DNA of 64,000 nt from assembly GCF_007565055.1 (NCBI RefSeq), contig NC_044565.1:45767711-45831710 (forward strand), written 5' to 3'. The notes under the pieces were generated by a model. The model was not told the origin of the DNA. It ran no database searches and saw only the letters and a list, made by a program, of their open reading frames with translations. Origin of the DNA: Rhinopithecus roxellana (Eukaryota > Chordata > Mammalia > Primates > Cercopithecidae). Shown here one piece after another: positions 23,071-34,143 of the stretch (the stretch's first letter is position 1; every line of letters begins with the position of its first letter). A program made the translations under genes and the position numbers.

Positions 23071-25599
23071 ATCTTCACAGTGCTGGGCAGTATGTTAATC
23101 ACATTACTAATTACTAATTGTGTAACTTAGATGAAAATTCTTACTCTGCAGAGTTGAAAAAAGGAGAACAAATATGTGGGTCTAGATTAGAATAAAGACA
23201 AGAGAGGGGAAAAATTCTAAACCTGAAAGACAAAAATAACCATCAGGTATTTGAAGTGGGAGAAAAGTATTCAAGAGACCAGGTATACAGAATTCTACCT
23301 CCTACAGAAGATATTTCCATACAAAAATGTAAACAAAGTTTTGAAATTTAATAGTAGTATAGTGAAGCCATAATGTTCCTTGATAATAAACTTTTGTTCT
23401 AGGAGACCTAATATGAATGGACTAATAGATTAGAACCCGGATGTTTCATCACTGAAGTGAACCAGTCACTTCATCACTGAGTTATAACCAACATCTATCA
23501 ATCCTCTTTCCCCATACAATCAACAGGAATCATATTTTGCTACTTCTCCTTGTGAGGACCTAAAGGCAAAAATGCAAGTGCTCTGTTCTCTTCCACCAAA
23601 AACTGTGCAGGAATATGTGCCAAAATATGAATAAACTTTCTAGTCCTGACAATTTATATTCTAATATAAAAATCATCAGGAATAACCATTTGTATTTCAC
23701 AATATTTAAGACAGACAATCATTAAATCACAGAAGATAATTGTATAATACAATGTATTTTAAGTTTCTGAACCCTTATGCAAACTCTCTTACCATTAGGC
23801 AAAACAAGTTACATAGTTGCTAGGATAGGCTACCTCATAGAGGGCTTCAATTTTACCAGCAACACCTCATATCCCATTTTTGTGCATATGTATGCATGTA
23901 TATACAAATAGGAAGAATTTTCACCAAAGTGTTTGTAGTGGTTATCTTTGGCAGATGGAATGTGGGATGTAGTTATTTATATCATTTGAATTTTTATAAT
24001 GATCATGCATACATTTTTACAAAAACAGTACATCTACAGACCTTTGACTTAGGAAGTGGTTTAGACCAGTTGACCAGTTAAAATTAAAAACCTGCTTCAA
24101 CACCTATGAAAAGAAGAGAAAAAAAAATTGAAAACCTGCTGGATATCTGGAACAGTCGAGGCCAGCATCAGACCCATATGCCTTATTATGAAGGGTGAGA
24201 GAGTGGATTTTGTCAGGAATTATAGGAAAAGAACAAGAAGACTTTCACTTCTGGGAGTGAGCTGAGGATGGGAATATCACCCAAAATGAGAAAGGACCTA
24301 TCATAATGCAGAGCCAAGGAACACCATCGATCTGCTTTGCCTCCTTCGCATTGTTACATAAAACTGGCATTGTCAGGAAAAACGAAGTTAGCATACTCAA
24401 ACTCTAATTCAGATTCCAACACTCATTAATCATAGAAATTTGAAAATTAGACACAGTAAGGACAAAGAGCACATTCTAAGTGAATACCAAAGGAACACTT
24501 ACTATCTCCTTCCTCAATTCAATGCATTTTTGCTTTTTTTGGTGTATATGATGACTGATTGCTCATGCTCACAGCAAAAGCACTAACTATGCATACAATC
24601 ACTCAGTGTTTTGGTTTTATATTGCCTCTTCTGTGTATGATTTTTTCCCTTAGCTAATTGTTGTCTTCAGAACCGAACTATATTTCAGGAAAGAGCAGAT
24701 TTTCTCACACTGGCTACAAGAGGACAGGTCAACATAGGAGGCACCAGGTAAATACCATTTTTCATTAATACCTAGGATTTTCTTTTTCTTATTCCTCCAA
24801 GGCACAGGAATGAGAAAAAGAAAATCAAGTGGGAGAATTCAATTCTATAAACAATTTCTATAGCCCTAATAAGCACACGGTATTGTACTGTAGCCCTGTC
24901 CTACAGAGGTAGATAAAAAGCTTTTCAGTCATTGTCATATGGGTCTTCAGAACACCCTGGTGAGATAAATAATCAGCAAATGAGGAGCTGCAATAAGTAG
25001 CATAAGCCAGTTGAGAGAGAACTTGTCCTGTATATTTGGGGACTTGTGGAAAACAGAAGCTTCCTATCTCCCAGACTTATATTCCATCCACTTTGGAAAA
25101 GCTTCTCCAATTCCAATTTGTACCCCAAAATCTATCCCAAGAGTCATTTATTTCTAGTCATTCCTGACATTGGCACAATTAGAGGACCTCTGAAAAGTCT
25201 TCTAAACATTTGCCTCTTTTATATAAAATCTCATTCAGAATGATTCTAAATGCAAGGAAACTTTGCTGATTACATCCCTACTTTAAGTAAATTATTATTC
25301 AATGCTCTAGTTTTCCATAAACTTTTCTTTACCCTCCTATAATTACTGTAGCTACAAAAAAGCCTTGTATTTTAGCTAACTTGTGCCATCTAAAGGTTAT
25401 ATTAAGAACTTCTTTGGCCAAGAAAAAAAAAAATAATTTTTTTCTGCAAATCTTCGCAGACTTTCCACAAAATGAATTTGACAAAATTATTTTGTGTAAG
25501 GTTAAAATATAAAACAGGTAACAAGGGTTTGAGCATATGTTATTGATATTATTTCAAATTAAGATAAAGGAGAAAATCAAGAAACCTCTGAAAGTCTTA
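23071..25599. other. Unassigned DNA
   Basis: About 2.5 kb without a recognisable gene or repeat. Open frames at 23896-24081 and 25046-25243 are short and featureless. Confidence 0.4.
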
Positions 25600-25695
25600 G
25601 CTTTATCAATTGTGGGATCTTAGGCAAGTTATTTTAACCTCTCTGACCTCATTTCTCATTTATAAGACAAAAAGGCTGAATATAATTTCAAAAGA
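25600..25695 (+). repeat. MIR-like fragment
   Basis: 'gtgggatcttaggcaagtta' and 'ctctctgacctcatttctca' match the MIR core in sense. Confidence 0.6.
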
Positions 25696-25876
25696 AACTT
25701 GCTAATGTAATTTTTTAATTTTATGAAATGAAAAACTTAAATTTCTAAGTACGTGAAATTCAAGGAAATGGGTAGGTTAAAAGCGGGTAAGTGTATTAAG
25801 ACAAGTAAAATAAGCTCGAAGATTTTACACTCCTTTTTCTTCTTTTCAAATAAATACTGTAATTCACAGGATCCCA

Positions 25877-25900
25877 CGTGTGTGTGTGTGTGTGTGTGTG
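25877..25900. repeat. (TG)n microsatellite
   Basis: About 12 TG units. Confidence 0.93.
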
Positions 25901-25901
25901 G

Positions 25902-26310
25902 TATTGTATATAAACACTTTGACAGATACTGGCCAGCTGTTCGTCAAACAATTGCCTCTTTTCTGGGAATATGGTGGTGGTATACATTTTCCAGGCTCAC
26001 AATTAGACTCTGACGATGTGATTGAGTTCTCGCCAAAGGAATGTAATTGGAAACATGTATGCCACTTCCATGTTAAGCCCATAAAAACTTCACACGTATG
26101 ACTGTCCATGCTCTTCCTCCTTCTGCTACTTGATGTGGACATGTGTGACAACTTAGAGAGGAACTGGGTGTCCCAATTACCATTGGGAGGAGATTCACCT
26201 ATCAACCAGAAAAACCCACTTAGAATTGTATGTGAACAAGAAATAAACTTATTTTATGTGTTAGCCATTATGTATCAGTGGCTTTGTTATATCAGTTAGC
26301 CTCTAATAAA
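25902..26310 (+). repeat. MaLR/MLT1-like LTR relic
   Basis: It ends in 'gtggctttgttatatcag' and 'ttagcctctaataa', which resembles the 3' terminus of MLT1-type LTRs. The body is poorly conserved. The open frames through it are not genes. Confidence 0.35.
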
Positions 26311-26796
26311 ACAAGGATTTTGAATTCAAATTGGCCAAGGGCAGATTTACGCTCCTTCTTTCTGGGATCCCCTTAAAAAAATGCCAGATCTAAAATCATG
26401 TGAGACATATGACTTTCTAATTTTACTTGTGCTGTGAACTTAAATAAGAATGTGCAAATCTTGTCACCTCAAGAAAAAAAAAGAAGAAAGCATCATGAGC
26501 CATTTTAAATAGGATGACACAATACGAGCTAAAAGGAAAGTAGAAACAGCCTCTAAGGTAGCCCTGAAGTGGCTCAGTGCCTAGTACAATGTCTTCCTGC
26601 ACACAACTGATGTTCAAAAATATTTCTTGAATGAAACAATTAGTGAATGAATGAATGGCTCACAAATCTAATTATTTCTGAAGTAGACTATGAAAAAAGG
26701 ATCTGTTATGTGTGCCATAGAATGGCTAGATTTTAATGCATTCAGGACAAGACTGTTATCAGCAATATCTGTCAGAGCAAAAGAAAAATTATATTC
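26311..26796. other. Mostly unassigned, with an L2-like end
   Basis: Around 26560-26660 'gctcagtgcctagtacaatg' and 'aaatatttcttgaatgaa' look like an L2 3' end. The rest is unassigned. Confidence 0.45.
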
Positions 26797-26924
26797 ATAG
26801 TCGGTCATGGTGGCAGGTGCCTGTAACCCCAGCTACTTGGGAGGCTGAGGCAGGAGAATCACTTGAACCCAGGAGGCAGAGATTGTAGTGAGTCGAGATT
26901 GCACCACTGCACTACAGCCTGGGA
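26797..26924 (+). repeat. Alu right-arm fragment
   Basis: It begins inside an Alu at 'ggtggcaggtgcctgtaac' and runs to 'cactacagcctggg'. The left monomer is missing. It opens into a purine microsatellite. Confidence 0.85.
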
Positions 26925-27065
26925 GGAAGAAAGAAGGAGAGGAAGGAGAGGAAGGAGAGGAAGGAGAGGAAGGAAGGAAGGAAGGAAGGAAGGAAGGAAG
27001 GAAGGAAGGAAGGAAGGAAGGAAGGAAGGAAGGAAGGAAGGAAGAAAGAAAGAAAAGAGAAAAGA
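26925..27065. repeat. (GGAGA)n/(GGAA)n purine array
   Basis: About 140 bp of pure purine on the plus strand: GGAGA-type pentamers grade into about 20 GGAA units and then GAAA. It yields long Lys-Glu-Gly-Arg or Ser-Phe-Leu-Pro frames that are artefacts. Confidence 0.96.
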
Positions 27066-27319
27066 AAGAAAAGATTCTATTCCTAATCCATACTCCACTG
27101 ACTTGTTGGTCCATCAGTAAGCTGGGGTATTTGAACATTCACTCAATAAACCCAGCCTAAGCTTCCACCATGAGCCAGGCTGTGTTCTGCCCCCAGGGGA
27201 GCACATCCCCTCTCTCTAGTGCCCCCTACTTGGGACCTGAAAACTTTTCAGGGAACCTCGGCAGGCTCCCAGCCTCCTCTGGGTTCTTCAGTATTATCAC
27301 CCTGCCACAATGTAGGTAG
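27066..27319. other. Unassigned DNA
   Basis: No gene or named repeat is seen. Confidence 0.4.
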
Positions 27320-27550
27320 GACTGGCACAATGATTCAGAGCACAGACTCTGGAGTAAAAACACCTAGGTGAACACTTGCCTCTGAAATTATTATTGGGAG
27401 TTTGGGAAAGTTCCTAAAGCTCTCCTTCCCTGTAAGTAGGAATACTAACAACACCCACTTCTCTGGTTGAGGATTCTTTGAGAAACTCCAAGTTTAGCAC
27501 ACTGCTTGGCACATACTAAGTTAAATCTCAGTGACGCTTAGATATTATTT
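27320..27550 (+). repeat. MIR-like repeat
   Basis: 'agagcacagactctggagta' followed by 'cacactgcttggcacatact' is the MIR order in sense. Confidence 0.7.
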
Positions 27551-27629
27551 CTCTTCTTTGAGAGATAAGACTTTAAAATGGCAAGAACCAGTTGAAATGA
27601 CACCAGAGAGCAAATCATAATTCCTAGGT

Positions 27630-27780
27630 TGTAGTTTCAGGACTGCTGCTAAATAGATATTTTAATGTCATTTAATGTCCCTGAGTCTCAATTTTCTTAT
27701 CTTTTAAATGAGAGGGATAGCCAGACAACTCGCATTTCTTCTCTCAGCTCTATGATTTCATGTCTTATGTCTCACTCAGG
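27630..27780 (+). repeat. MIR-like fragment
   Basis: 'ccctgagtctcaattttctt' followed by 'tttaaatgagagggatag' matches the MIR core. Adjacent to the preceding MIR. Confidence 0.55.
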
Positions 27781-28384
27781 TGTCTACAATCTAAAGCTCA
27801 ACACTTTGTTCTATACATAAAGTACTAACAGACAATTCCATAACCTCCCTCTGACACCTACTCCAATTATTTTAAGCCATGAGAGTTCACTCCTGGCATC
27901 TTTGCCATATGGGAAAATGTGTAAGAGGAAAGGCAGGTGGAGCCCAACAGAACTACAGTGTCCTATCAAACACCCTGAGGGCAGATGTTATGGCCAAGTG
28001 TGTGGGATCCACAGACGCATCTGCAGAGAGCAACAGTATCTCTCAGAAGCTGCCACATTCATCTCCTAGCAAAGCACCTCAGGCATAAATAGTAGAATTC
28101 TAAGCACAGAAAGCACTCAAGAAATACCGGTTGCTTTGCTTATGTAGAATCCTCATTTTTTGATCCTAATGAACTGCATTTAAAGAAACTAGAAGAATAA
28201 GTATGTTTCTTTCTTCAAGCAAGGAATTATATAATTTGTTTTCCTAGAGCCAGCACACAGTAGATTCTCAATATATGTGTGTTTGATGAATTTAATCATT
28301 CTGAATCTTCTGGCCCGTGTTGAGGAATTCAAGCTACTAGAATCTTAATTTAGGATTTATATCTCTCCTAATAAAGCTTGTACT
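27781..28384. other. Unassigned DNA with weak L2-like ends
   Basis: Weak L2-like phrases lie at 28090-28130 and 28250-28300. The 69-codon frame at 27879-28088 has no recognised domain. Confidence 0.4.
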
Positions 28385-28905
28385 TTATCATTATAATAAT
28401 GTGGCTCAATGAATCACTTCTCCCTGTGCCTGTGCCCCTTTTTCAATGTGATATTGCTGTTTCTCTGATGGAAAGGTGAGACTTTTTCCTCACCCCTTTG
28501 AATCTGGGCTGACTTTGTAACTTGCTTTGACCTTTAGAATATAATAGAGGTGACACAGTGAAAGTTCCAGACCTTTGACCTCAAGACTCCTTAGAGCTTC
28601 TACTTTTGCTCTGTTAGGACCTAGCCACCATGGAAAAAATCTTGGGGTTAAATGCCAAGGAGAGACTATGTGAAGAAGGAGGTCCTACCTTTGCAATCAT
28701 CCCTGTCAAGGTCCCAAACATGACAGTGACACCATCTTAGACTCTCCAGCTCCAGTAGAACGAGCTCTGTGAGGGAGTCTGAGCAAGACCAGTAGAACTG
28801 CCCAATCTGTAGAGTCATGAGATACAGTAAATTGTCATTGTCTTAAAACACTGAGTGTTGGGGTAGCTTGTTACACAGTAATAAATAGTCAATACAAAAC
28901 TATTT
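28385..28905 (+). repeat. MLT1-type MaLR LTR relic
   Basis: It contains 'aatctgggctgactttgtaa', 'ctttgacctttagaatataa' and the ending 'gtagcttgttacacagtaat', in the order of an old MLT1 LTR. The 'gccaccatgg' at 28624-28633 resembles a Kozak site but leads into no conserved frame. Confidence 0.6.
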
Positions 28906-29129
28906 CTGAAACCTAATCACAATAGTCCCAACATAAGAGGTTTTATAAGAATTTGATTATAACAGCAGTTCTATGAGACAAAGAAAGGAAAAAAGGGGCA
29001 AAATATTAAATACATAAAATACCAGATTAAGTCAATATGCAAATTATGCAGGAAATAAAATTCAAAAATTAAATAACACACTATATTAGTTTTGGGGCTC
29101 CACAGAAAACAGTTTTCCAAACTGTAGAT

Positions 29130-29600
29130 TTTTTTATTAATCCATTATTTATTAGTTATTACTCATTGTTTTAGTTATTTATTTCTGCATAACAAATCAC
29201 CCAAAAGCTTAGTGGCTAAAAGGATAATAGTCACATATTATTCTCATAATCTCTGGGGATCATGTATATGGGGGAGGCTTAGTTGGGCAGTTGTGACTCA
29301 GGGTGTCTCATAACTTTGCAGTCAAGGTGTATGTAAGGACTACAATCATCTGAAAGCTTGACTGGGGCTGGAGGATCCACTTCCAGACATCTTGCTCATG
29401 TGGCTGGCAAATTTGCTCCTCTCCTTTTGGGCCTCTCCTTGCAGCTCTGTGTGTCTTCACCACATAGAAGCTGGCTTCCCCCAGAAGCAGAGAGATTCAA
29501 GAGACCAAGGCAGAAGCTAAAATGCCTTTTATAACCTAGCCTCCAAAGTCTCACATCTTCACGTCTGTCTATATTTTATATGGGCACACAGAGCAGCTCT
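29130..29600 (-). repeat. MLT1-type LTR relic, antisense
   Basis: 'tatttctgcataacaaatca', 'agcttagtggctaaaagg', 'gaaagcttgactggggctgg' and 'cttccagacatcttgctca' follow the order of an antisense MLT1-class LTR. Confidence 0.6.
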
Positions 29601-30164
29601 GACTTAATATAGGAAGGTATTACACACGGGCAAGGATTAGTGTGGATCCTGTTAGGGGACCTCTATTGCCAAAAAATTTGAGAACTCATACTAAAAATGC
29701 ATATGCATCAAAATCATTAAAAATAATATTAGAAAGTCAAATCAGAAACCATAAACAGGCAAGAAGGGAGCTATTTCTGCCTGGGCCTTCAGGTAAGATA
29801 TTTATTACAAGTCTACAATTTCTTAAGAAAAACCCTTGAGAGCAGATATGTTTCAGAATTTAGAATTTTTTGATTCCAGAAAGGTAAGGAGACACACACA
29901 CCATATATTACACAATACCCTCCAGTAGGGCCAGGAGCAACAATGTAAAATCAACCACGTTGTTATTTATACAGCAAAATGTGTGAATTTTAAAACTAAG
30001 TAGAAAAAAGATTTTAAATGGTCTGACAACCATTTAGGTCAGATTTTGACAACAAAAAAATTTTTTAAGCCTGAGTTTTTAGAGCTTTTTGGATTTCTGA
30101 ATTGTGGATAAAGAATTGTGAGCATGGAGAAATTGTAAGCTCACAGGTTCGGGACATATGGCTA
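29601..30164. other. Unassigned DNA flanking the provirus
   Basis: No gene is seen. It is the upstream flank of the integration and ends at the target duplication CAGA (30165-30168). Confidence 0.45.
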
Positions 30165-30168
30165 CAGA
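30165..30168. other. Left target site duplication CAGA
   Basis: These four bases precede the 5' LTR and recur directly after the 3' LTR at 38287-38290. A 4-bp duplication is typical of gammaretroviral integration. Confidence 0.92.
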
Positions 30169-30302
30169 TGCAGAGTGTAAAAATACTAAATATCAGAGGT
30201 CAGAAAAGTCAGGAAACTCCCCTTAATGCTAGAACAACAAGGTTATCTGGAAGGTCCCTAGCAGGGCAAACAGCCGTTTGTGGTTTGGTCAAAGGGCGGG
30301 AA

Positions 30303-30307
30303 CCAAT
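30303..30307 (+). promoter_or_regulatory. CCAAT box in U3
   Basis: CCAAT lies about 110 bp upstream of the TATA box, with a second CCAAT near 30342. CCAAT elements are common in gammaretroviral U3. Confidence 0.6.
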
Positions 30308-30412
30308 GAACAACTGACTAATGTTTAACTTTAAATATCAGCCAATTGTAAACCTACAACTGTAAAAATCCCCAGTGACTCTGTAACTTGCTGTAACTTG
30401 TTTGTGTCTGAC

Positions 30413-30420
30413 TATAAAAG
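30413..30420 (+). promoter_or_regulatory. LTR TATA box (TATAAAAG)
   Basis: A canonical TATA box in the 5' LTR that should place the RNA start about 25-30 bp downstream, near 30445. It is unchanged in the 3' LTR at 38125-38132. Confidence 0.85.
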
Positions 30421-30494
30421 ACGGCTGAGCACCGAGCTCGAGGTCTCTCCCTAGGATCTGATGCCTAGCCGGAGAGATTCGAGTTCGAACTCGA

Positions 30495-30500
30495 AATAAA
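30495..30500 (+). terminator. LTR polyadenylation signal AATAAA
   Basis: AATAAA sits about 80 bp after the TATA box within the presumed R region. The copy in the 3' LTR (38207-38212) would be used for transcript 3' ends. Confidence 0.85.
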
Positions 30501-30576
30501 GCGATCCCTGCCGCTTGGCTTTGTCTCCGGACTCTGGTGGTTGCTTTTGGGTCATCGCAGGTCTGGGCATTACATT

Positions 30577-30594
30577 TGGGGGCTCGTCCGGGAT
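30577..30594 (+). other. Primer binding site, tRNA-Pro
   Basis: The 18 bases 'tgggggctcgtccgggat' follow the LTR after TT. They match the proline tRNA 3' end used by murine leukaemia virus-type gammaretroviruses with no mismatch that I can see. Confidence 0.95.
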
Positions 30595-30989
30595 TGCCCC
30601 TAAGCCCACCAGACCCCAGGCCAACGGGTCATTGCAAAAGTGAGTAAGCCGGCTCTGTCTATATGTTGTCTGTCTGCCTCTGAATAATCCCGTGGGGTCT
30701 GTATATGAGACTGATCTAGTCCTGGCAGACGCGCTATAGGACAGTCAGTGGAGGCCGGTAGGAGACGTCCTCCGGTACTCATCTGGGGCTCTGTATTCTG
30801 TGGCCCATCTGCTTCTGGTCGGGTCCTAAGCCCGAGATGCGCTAGCAATCCATATATCTTGGTTGTTGGAAGTTATCTGTTGCGCGCCTCTTACTAATTT
30901 ACCTTGGTTTACAGAAGCTTCGGAGCCAGTCCTGTACCAGGCACTAATATCCCTTACCACCCATCTTCTATCAACAGGACTTCCTCGGA
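30595..30989 (+). other. Untranslated leader with probable splice donor
   Basis: The 395-bp leader between primer site and gag should hold the packaging signal. A good splice donor match, 'aaaa/gtgagt', lies at 30640-30645 and could generate the env mRNA. No long upstream open frame is evident. Donor use is inferred. Confidence 0.6.
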
Positions 30990-31835
30990 ATGGGGAACTC
31001 CCAGACCACACCGCTTTCTCTCCTTGTCAATAATTTTAAAGATGTGAGAGCAAGGGGGCATGATCTCAGTATAGAATCTAAAAAGAGAAAATTAATAACC
31101 CTCTGCCGCTCTGAGTGGCCCACCTTCGGCGTAGGCTGGCCAGCCGAGGGAACTTTTTGCCCCCCCATTATCCTCCAGGTAAAATCAAGGGTTTTCCTGC
31201 CAGGTCGTTCGGGACACCCAGATCAGATCCCCTACATTTCGGTCTGGCAAGATCTGGTGGAAAATCCGCCCCCGTGGCTAGCTCCCTTTCTGCTGACTTC
31301 TGAACCCTGTAAAACCCTAGTCGTGCAACCAACTGGGACCACCAAAAGACCCAAAACTCCAACTGCCCCCTTGCCCCCTGTATTGCCTGACAGCCAGGAC
31401 ATCGTATCCTTGGAACCCCCGCCTTATCATCCCCCTCCTGGACCCCATGCCCGAGCCCAACCGGCCACTCTCCCAGGAAGCCCTGAGGGCCGAGAAGCGG
31501 CAGCGGCGCCAGGGGAAACTGAAAGTGAACATGGCTCGGGAGGGCCGGCGGGACGAACGCGCAGGCGTGTTCAGCGTGAGGCAACTCCGCGACTTCCCGA
31601 TTCCACTGTAGCGCTCCCCTTAAGGGAAATAGGACCCCCCAATGACACAGGCAACCCTAGACTCCAGTATTGGCCATTCTCTACCAGTGACCTATACAAC
31701 TGGAAAACCCAGAATGCCCAATTCTCTGATAACCCCAAGGATTTAACAGCCCTTCTAGACAGTGTCATGGTCACTCATCAGCCCACCTGGGATGACTGCC
31801 AACAGCTCCTCTGCATTCTGTTCACAACAGAGGAA

Positions 31836-31838
31836 TGA
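31836..31838 (+). other. In-frame stop inside capsid
   Basis: TGA interrupts gag in the N-terminal half of capsid, and the same frame continues open for another 128 codons. It is a lesion, because capsid homology runs on past it. Confidence 0.85.
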
Positions 31839-32551
31839 GAGAGAATCCAAATAGAGGCTAGAAAGTTGGTTCCTGGAGATGACGGTCAACCGACTGCAAA
31901 CCCCGACCTCATTAATGCAGCATTTCCCTTGACCAGGCCAACGTGGGACTACAATACAGCAGAAGGTAGGGGAAAGCTACTCGTTTATCGCCAGACTCTA
32001 ATGGCGGGTCTCCGGGCTGCAGCTCGCAAGCCCACTAATTTGGCTAAGGTATATTCCGTTTTACAGGGAAAGACAGAAAGCCCCGCTATTTATCTAGAAA
32101 GACTAATGGAAGCCTTTAGACAGTATACACCTATAGATCCAGAGGCCCCTGAGAATCAGGCAGCAGTTGTTATGTCCTTTGTCAACCAGGCGGCCCCAGA
32201 TATTAAGAAAAAGCTACAAAATTAGAAGATTTGGAGGGAAAACAGGTCCAGGACCTCCTTCGCATAGCACAGAGAGTTTATAATAACAGAGATGCTCCAG
32301 AGGAAAGACAAATTAGGGCCACTGAGAAAATGACCAAAGTCCTGGCGGCGGTCGTCCAAAAAGAACAACCACTGCCAGGAAGCACCCAGTCCACGCGTGC
32401 CCCTAGGCGCAATCTGAGTAAAGACCAATGTGCATACTGTAAAGAAATTGGTCACTGGATAAAAGATTGCCCCAAGAAGAAACAGCGCCAGCCAGGCCAA
32501 GTGCAATGGCAGCCGAAATCTATGTCGATACTAGTTACTCAAGATACAGAC

Positions 32552-32554
32552 TAG
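32552..32554 (+). other. gag amber stop in readthrough context
   Basis: TAG is followed by a G-rich stretch ('gggagatggggttcgg'), and pro continues in the same frame. Gammaretroviruses make Gag-Pol by suppression of such a UAG with help from a downstream pseudoknot. Here the arrangement is kept, while the pseudoknot itself is not verified. Confidence 0.8.
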
Positions 32555-32860
32555 GGGAGATGGGGTTCGGATCCCCTCCCTGAACCTAGGATAACTTTAC
32601 AAGTGGAGGGGTCCCCAGTCCAGTTCCTGGTCGATACCGGGGCACAACATTCGGTCTTAAGCCCTATGGAAAGTTATCTTCCAACTCCTCCTGGGTTCAA
32701 GGGGCCACAGGAACCAAGAAATATCCATGGACAACCCAGAGAGCAGTAAACTTGGGAATCGGGAAAGTGTCCCATAGCTTCCTGGTCATCCCTGACAGCC
32801 CTTGTCCCCTGTTAGGGAGAGATCTGTTGACAAAAATGGGGGCCCAAATCCATTTTCAAC
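32555..32860 (+). pseudogene. pro: pro (retroviral aspartic protease), disrupted
   Basis: The aspartic protease active-site motif DTGA lies at 32633-32644 in the frame of the upstream nucleocapsid. The C-terminal signature GRDLL lies near 32815-32830 in another frame, continuous with reverse transcriptase. A frame break therefore falls between about 32655 and 32690, and the original frame stops at TAA 32747-32749. The protease would be cut from Gag-Pol and process the virion proteins. It is not functional as read. Confidence 0.85.
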
Positions 32861-34143
32861 CAGAAGGGCCCAAAGTGACTGACTCCCAAAACAGGCCACT
32901 ATCTGTTCTTACCGTAACTCTAGAAGATGAGTACCAGCTTCACCAGGAGTTAACGCCTCCTAGCCAAAATATAGACACCTGGCTCCAGAGCTTCCCGGAG
33001 GCTTGGGCAGAAACAGGAGGACTGGGGCTAGCAAAGCACCATCCCGCCATTTTTGTTGAGCTCAAGCCCGGGATGGACCCTGTTCGCGTGCGCCAATACC
33101 CAATGGCCCTGGAAGCCAAAGAGGGAATTATACCACACATCCGCCGACTCCTAGATCATGGAGTCCTACGCCCTTGCCACTCACCATGGAACACTCCACT
33201 GCTACCAATACAAAAACCCAACAGTAAAGAATATAGGCCGGTACAAGACTTAAGAGAAGTCAATAAAAGAATAATGGACATACACCCGACGGTGCCAAAT
33301 CCATACACCCTCCTGAGTACCTTGAGTCCTGAAAATCAATGGTATACTGTTCTAGACCTAAAAGATGCTTTTTTTAGTCTGCCTTTAGCCCCTAAAAGCC
33401 AGAAAATTTTTGCCTTTGAGTGGACAGACTCTGAGAGAGGCATAAGTGGCCAACTGACGTGGACCAGATTGCCACAAGGATTCAAAAACTCCCCAACTCT
33501 GTTTGATGAAGCCCTCCACAAAGACTTGGGTGAGTACCGACGCCAACACCCCAGTATAACTCTCTTGCAGTATGTTGATGATGTCTTAATAGCGGCAAAG
33601 TCCCCAGAGGCCTGCATCCAAGGAACGAAAGACCTCCTGAAAACCTTGGGGAACCTAGGTTATCGAGCCTCAGCTAAAAAGGCCCAGATCTGCAGGCCAG
33701 AGGTAACCTACTTGGGGTATCTACTTAGAGGGGGACAGCGTTGGCTGACAAATGCTCGGAAAGAAACTGTCCTACAGATCCCCAGACTGCAGTCAACGCG
33801 ACAGGTAAGAGAGTTCCTGGGATCTGCAGGGTTCTGCAGACTCTGGATACCTGGCTTCGCTGAATTGGCAAAACCCCTCTATCAGGCTACCAAAGAACAG
33901 CAGCCCTTCAATTGGACTGAAGAGGCTGAGCAAGCTTTTCAGCAAATCAAAACTGCTCTGCTCTCGGCCCCCGTGCTGGGTCTTCCGGATGTCTCTAAGC
34001 CTTTCCACTTATATGTGGACGAAAGCAGGGGCATAGCAAAAGCAGTATTAATTCAAAACTTAGGTCCCTGGCGCAGACCGGTTGCATACCTCTCAAAGAG
34101 ACTGGACCTGGTAGCTGCAGGATGCCTCCTTGCCTCCGGATGA
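32861..34143 (+). pseudogene. pol: pol: reverse transcriptase domain
   Basis: An uninterrupted frame from the protease end to TGA at 34141-34143 spans the RT fingers, palm, thumb and start of the connection. The motif LPQGF is at 33469-33483 and the catalytic YVDD at 33571-33582, with a valine in the second position as in murine-type gammaretroviruses. The thumb/connection part (for example 'FLGSAGFCRLWIPGF') is well preserved. The frame ends prematurely at a one-base change between about 34105 and 34135, where the connection to RNase H begins. The polymerase core looks intact by motif, but it lacks an intact protease and RNase H in frame. Confidence 0.92.

Larger units (their letters stand above)
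30169..30574 (+). repeat. 5' LTR, 406 bp
   Basis: It begins TGC and ends ACA, immediately followed by TT and the primer binding site. U3 carries CCAAT motifs at 30303-30307 and 30342-30346, a TATA box at 30413-30420 and an AATAAA signal at 30495-30500, giving a compact U3-R-U5. It has the same length as the 3' LTR, and I count 11 substitutions between them, mostly transitions. Confidence 0.97.
30990..32554 (+). pseudogene. gag: gag, disrupted
   Basis: Matrix starts at ATG 30990 with MG-, so Gly2 fits N-myristoylation. A proline-rich p12-like region holds a PPPY late motif at 31416-31427 (residues 143-146). Capsid follows, with the major homology region at about 32058-32130, and nucleocapsid has one intact CCHC knuckle at 32429-32470. 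Breaks: an in-frame TGA at 31836-31838 inside capsid, then a one-base frame change near 32213-32225, just before a TAG in the first frame. The last part (about 32215-32551) is open in the second frame and ends at the amber codon 32552-32554. This copy therefore encodes matrix, p12 and only part of capsid as read. Length and order are as expected for gammaretroviral Gag. Confidence 0.93.

Noticed and set aside
26863..27160. Long Lys/Glu/Gly/Arg-rich and Ser/Phe/Leu/Pro-rich frames
   Set aside because: They are translations of the purine microsatellite and Alu fragment on both strands.
28624..28633. Perfect Kozak-like 'gccaccatgg'
   Set aside because: It lies in an old MaLR LTR and leads into no meaningful frame.
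30102..30317. Open frame across the 5' LTR edge
   Set aside because: It spans host flank and U3 and has no viral counterpart.
31168..31584. A 138-codon minus-strand frame inside the provirus
   Set aside because: It is a shadow of gag on the opposite strand, in GC-rich matrix/p12 sequence. No antisense retroviral gene is known at that position in gammaretroviruses.
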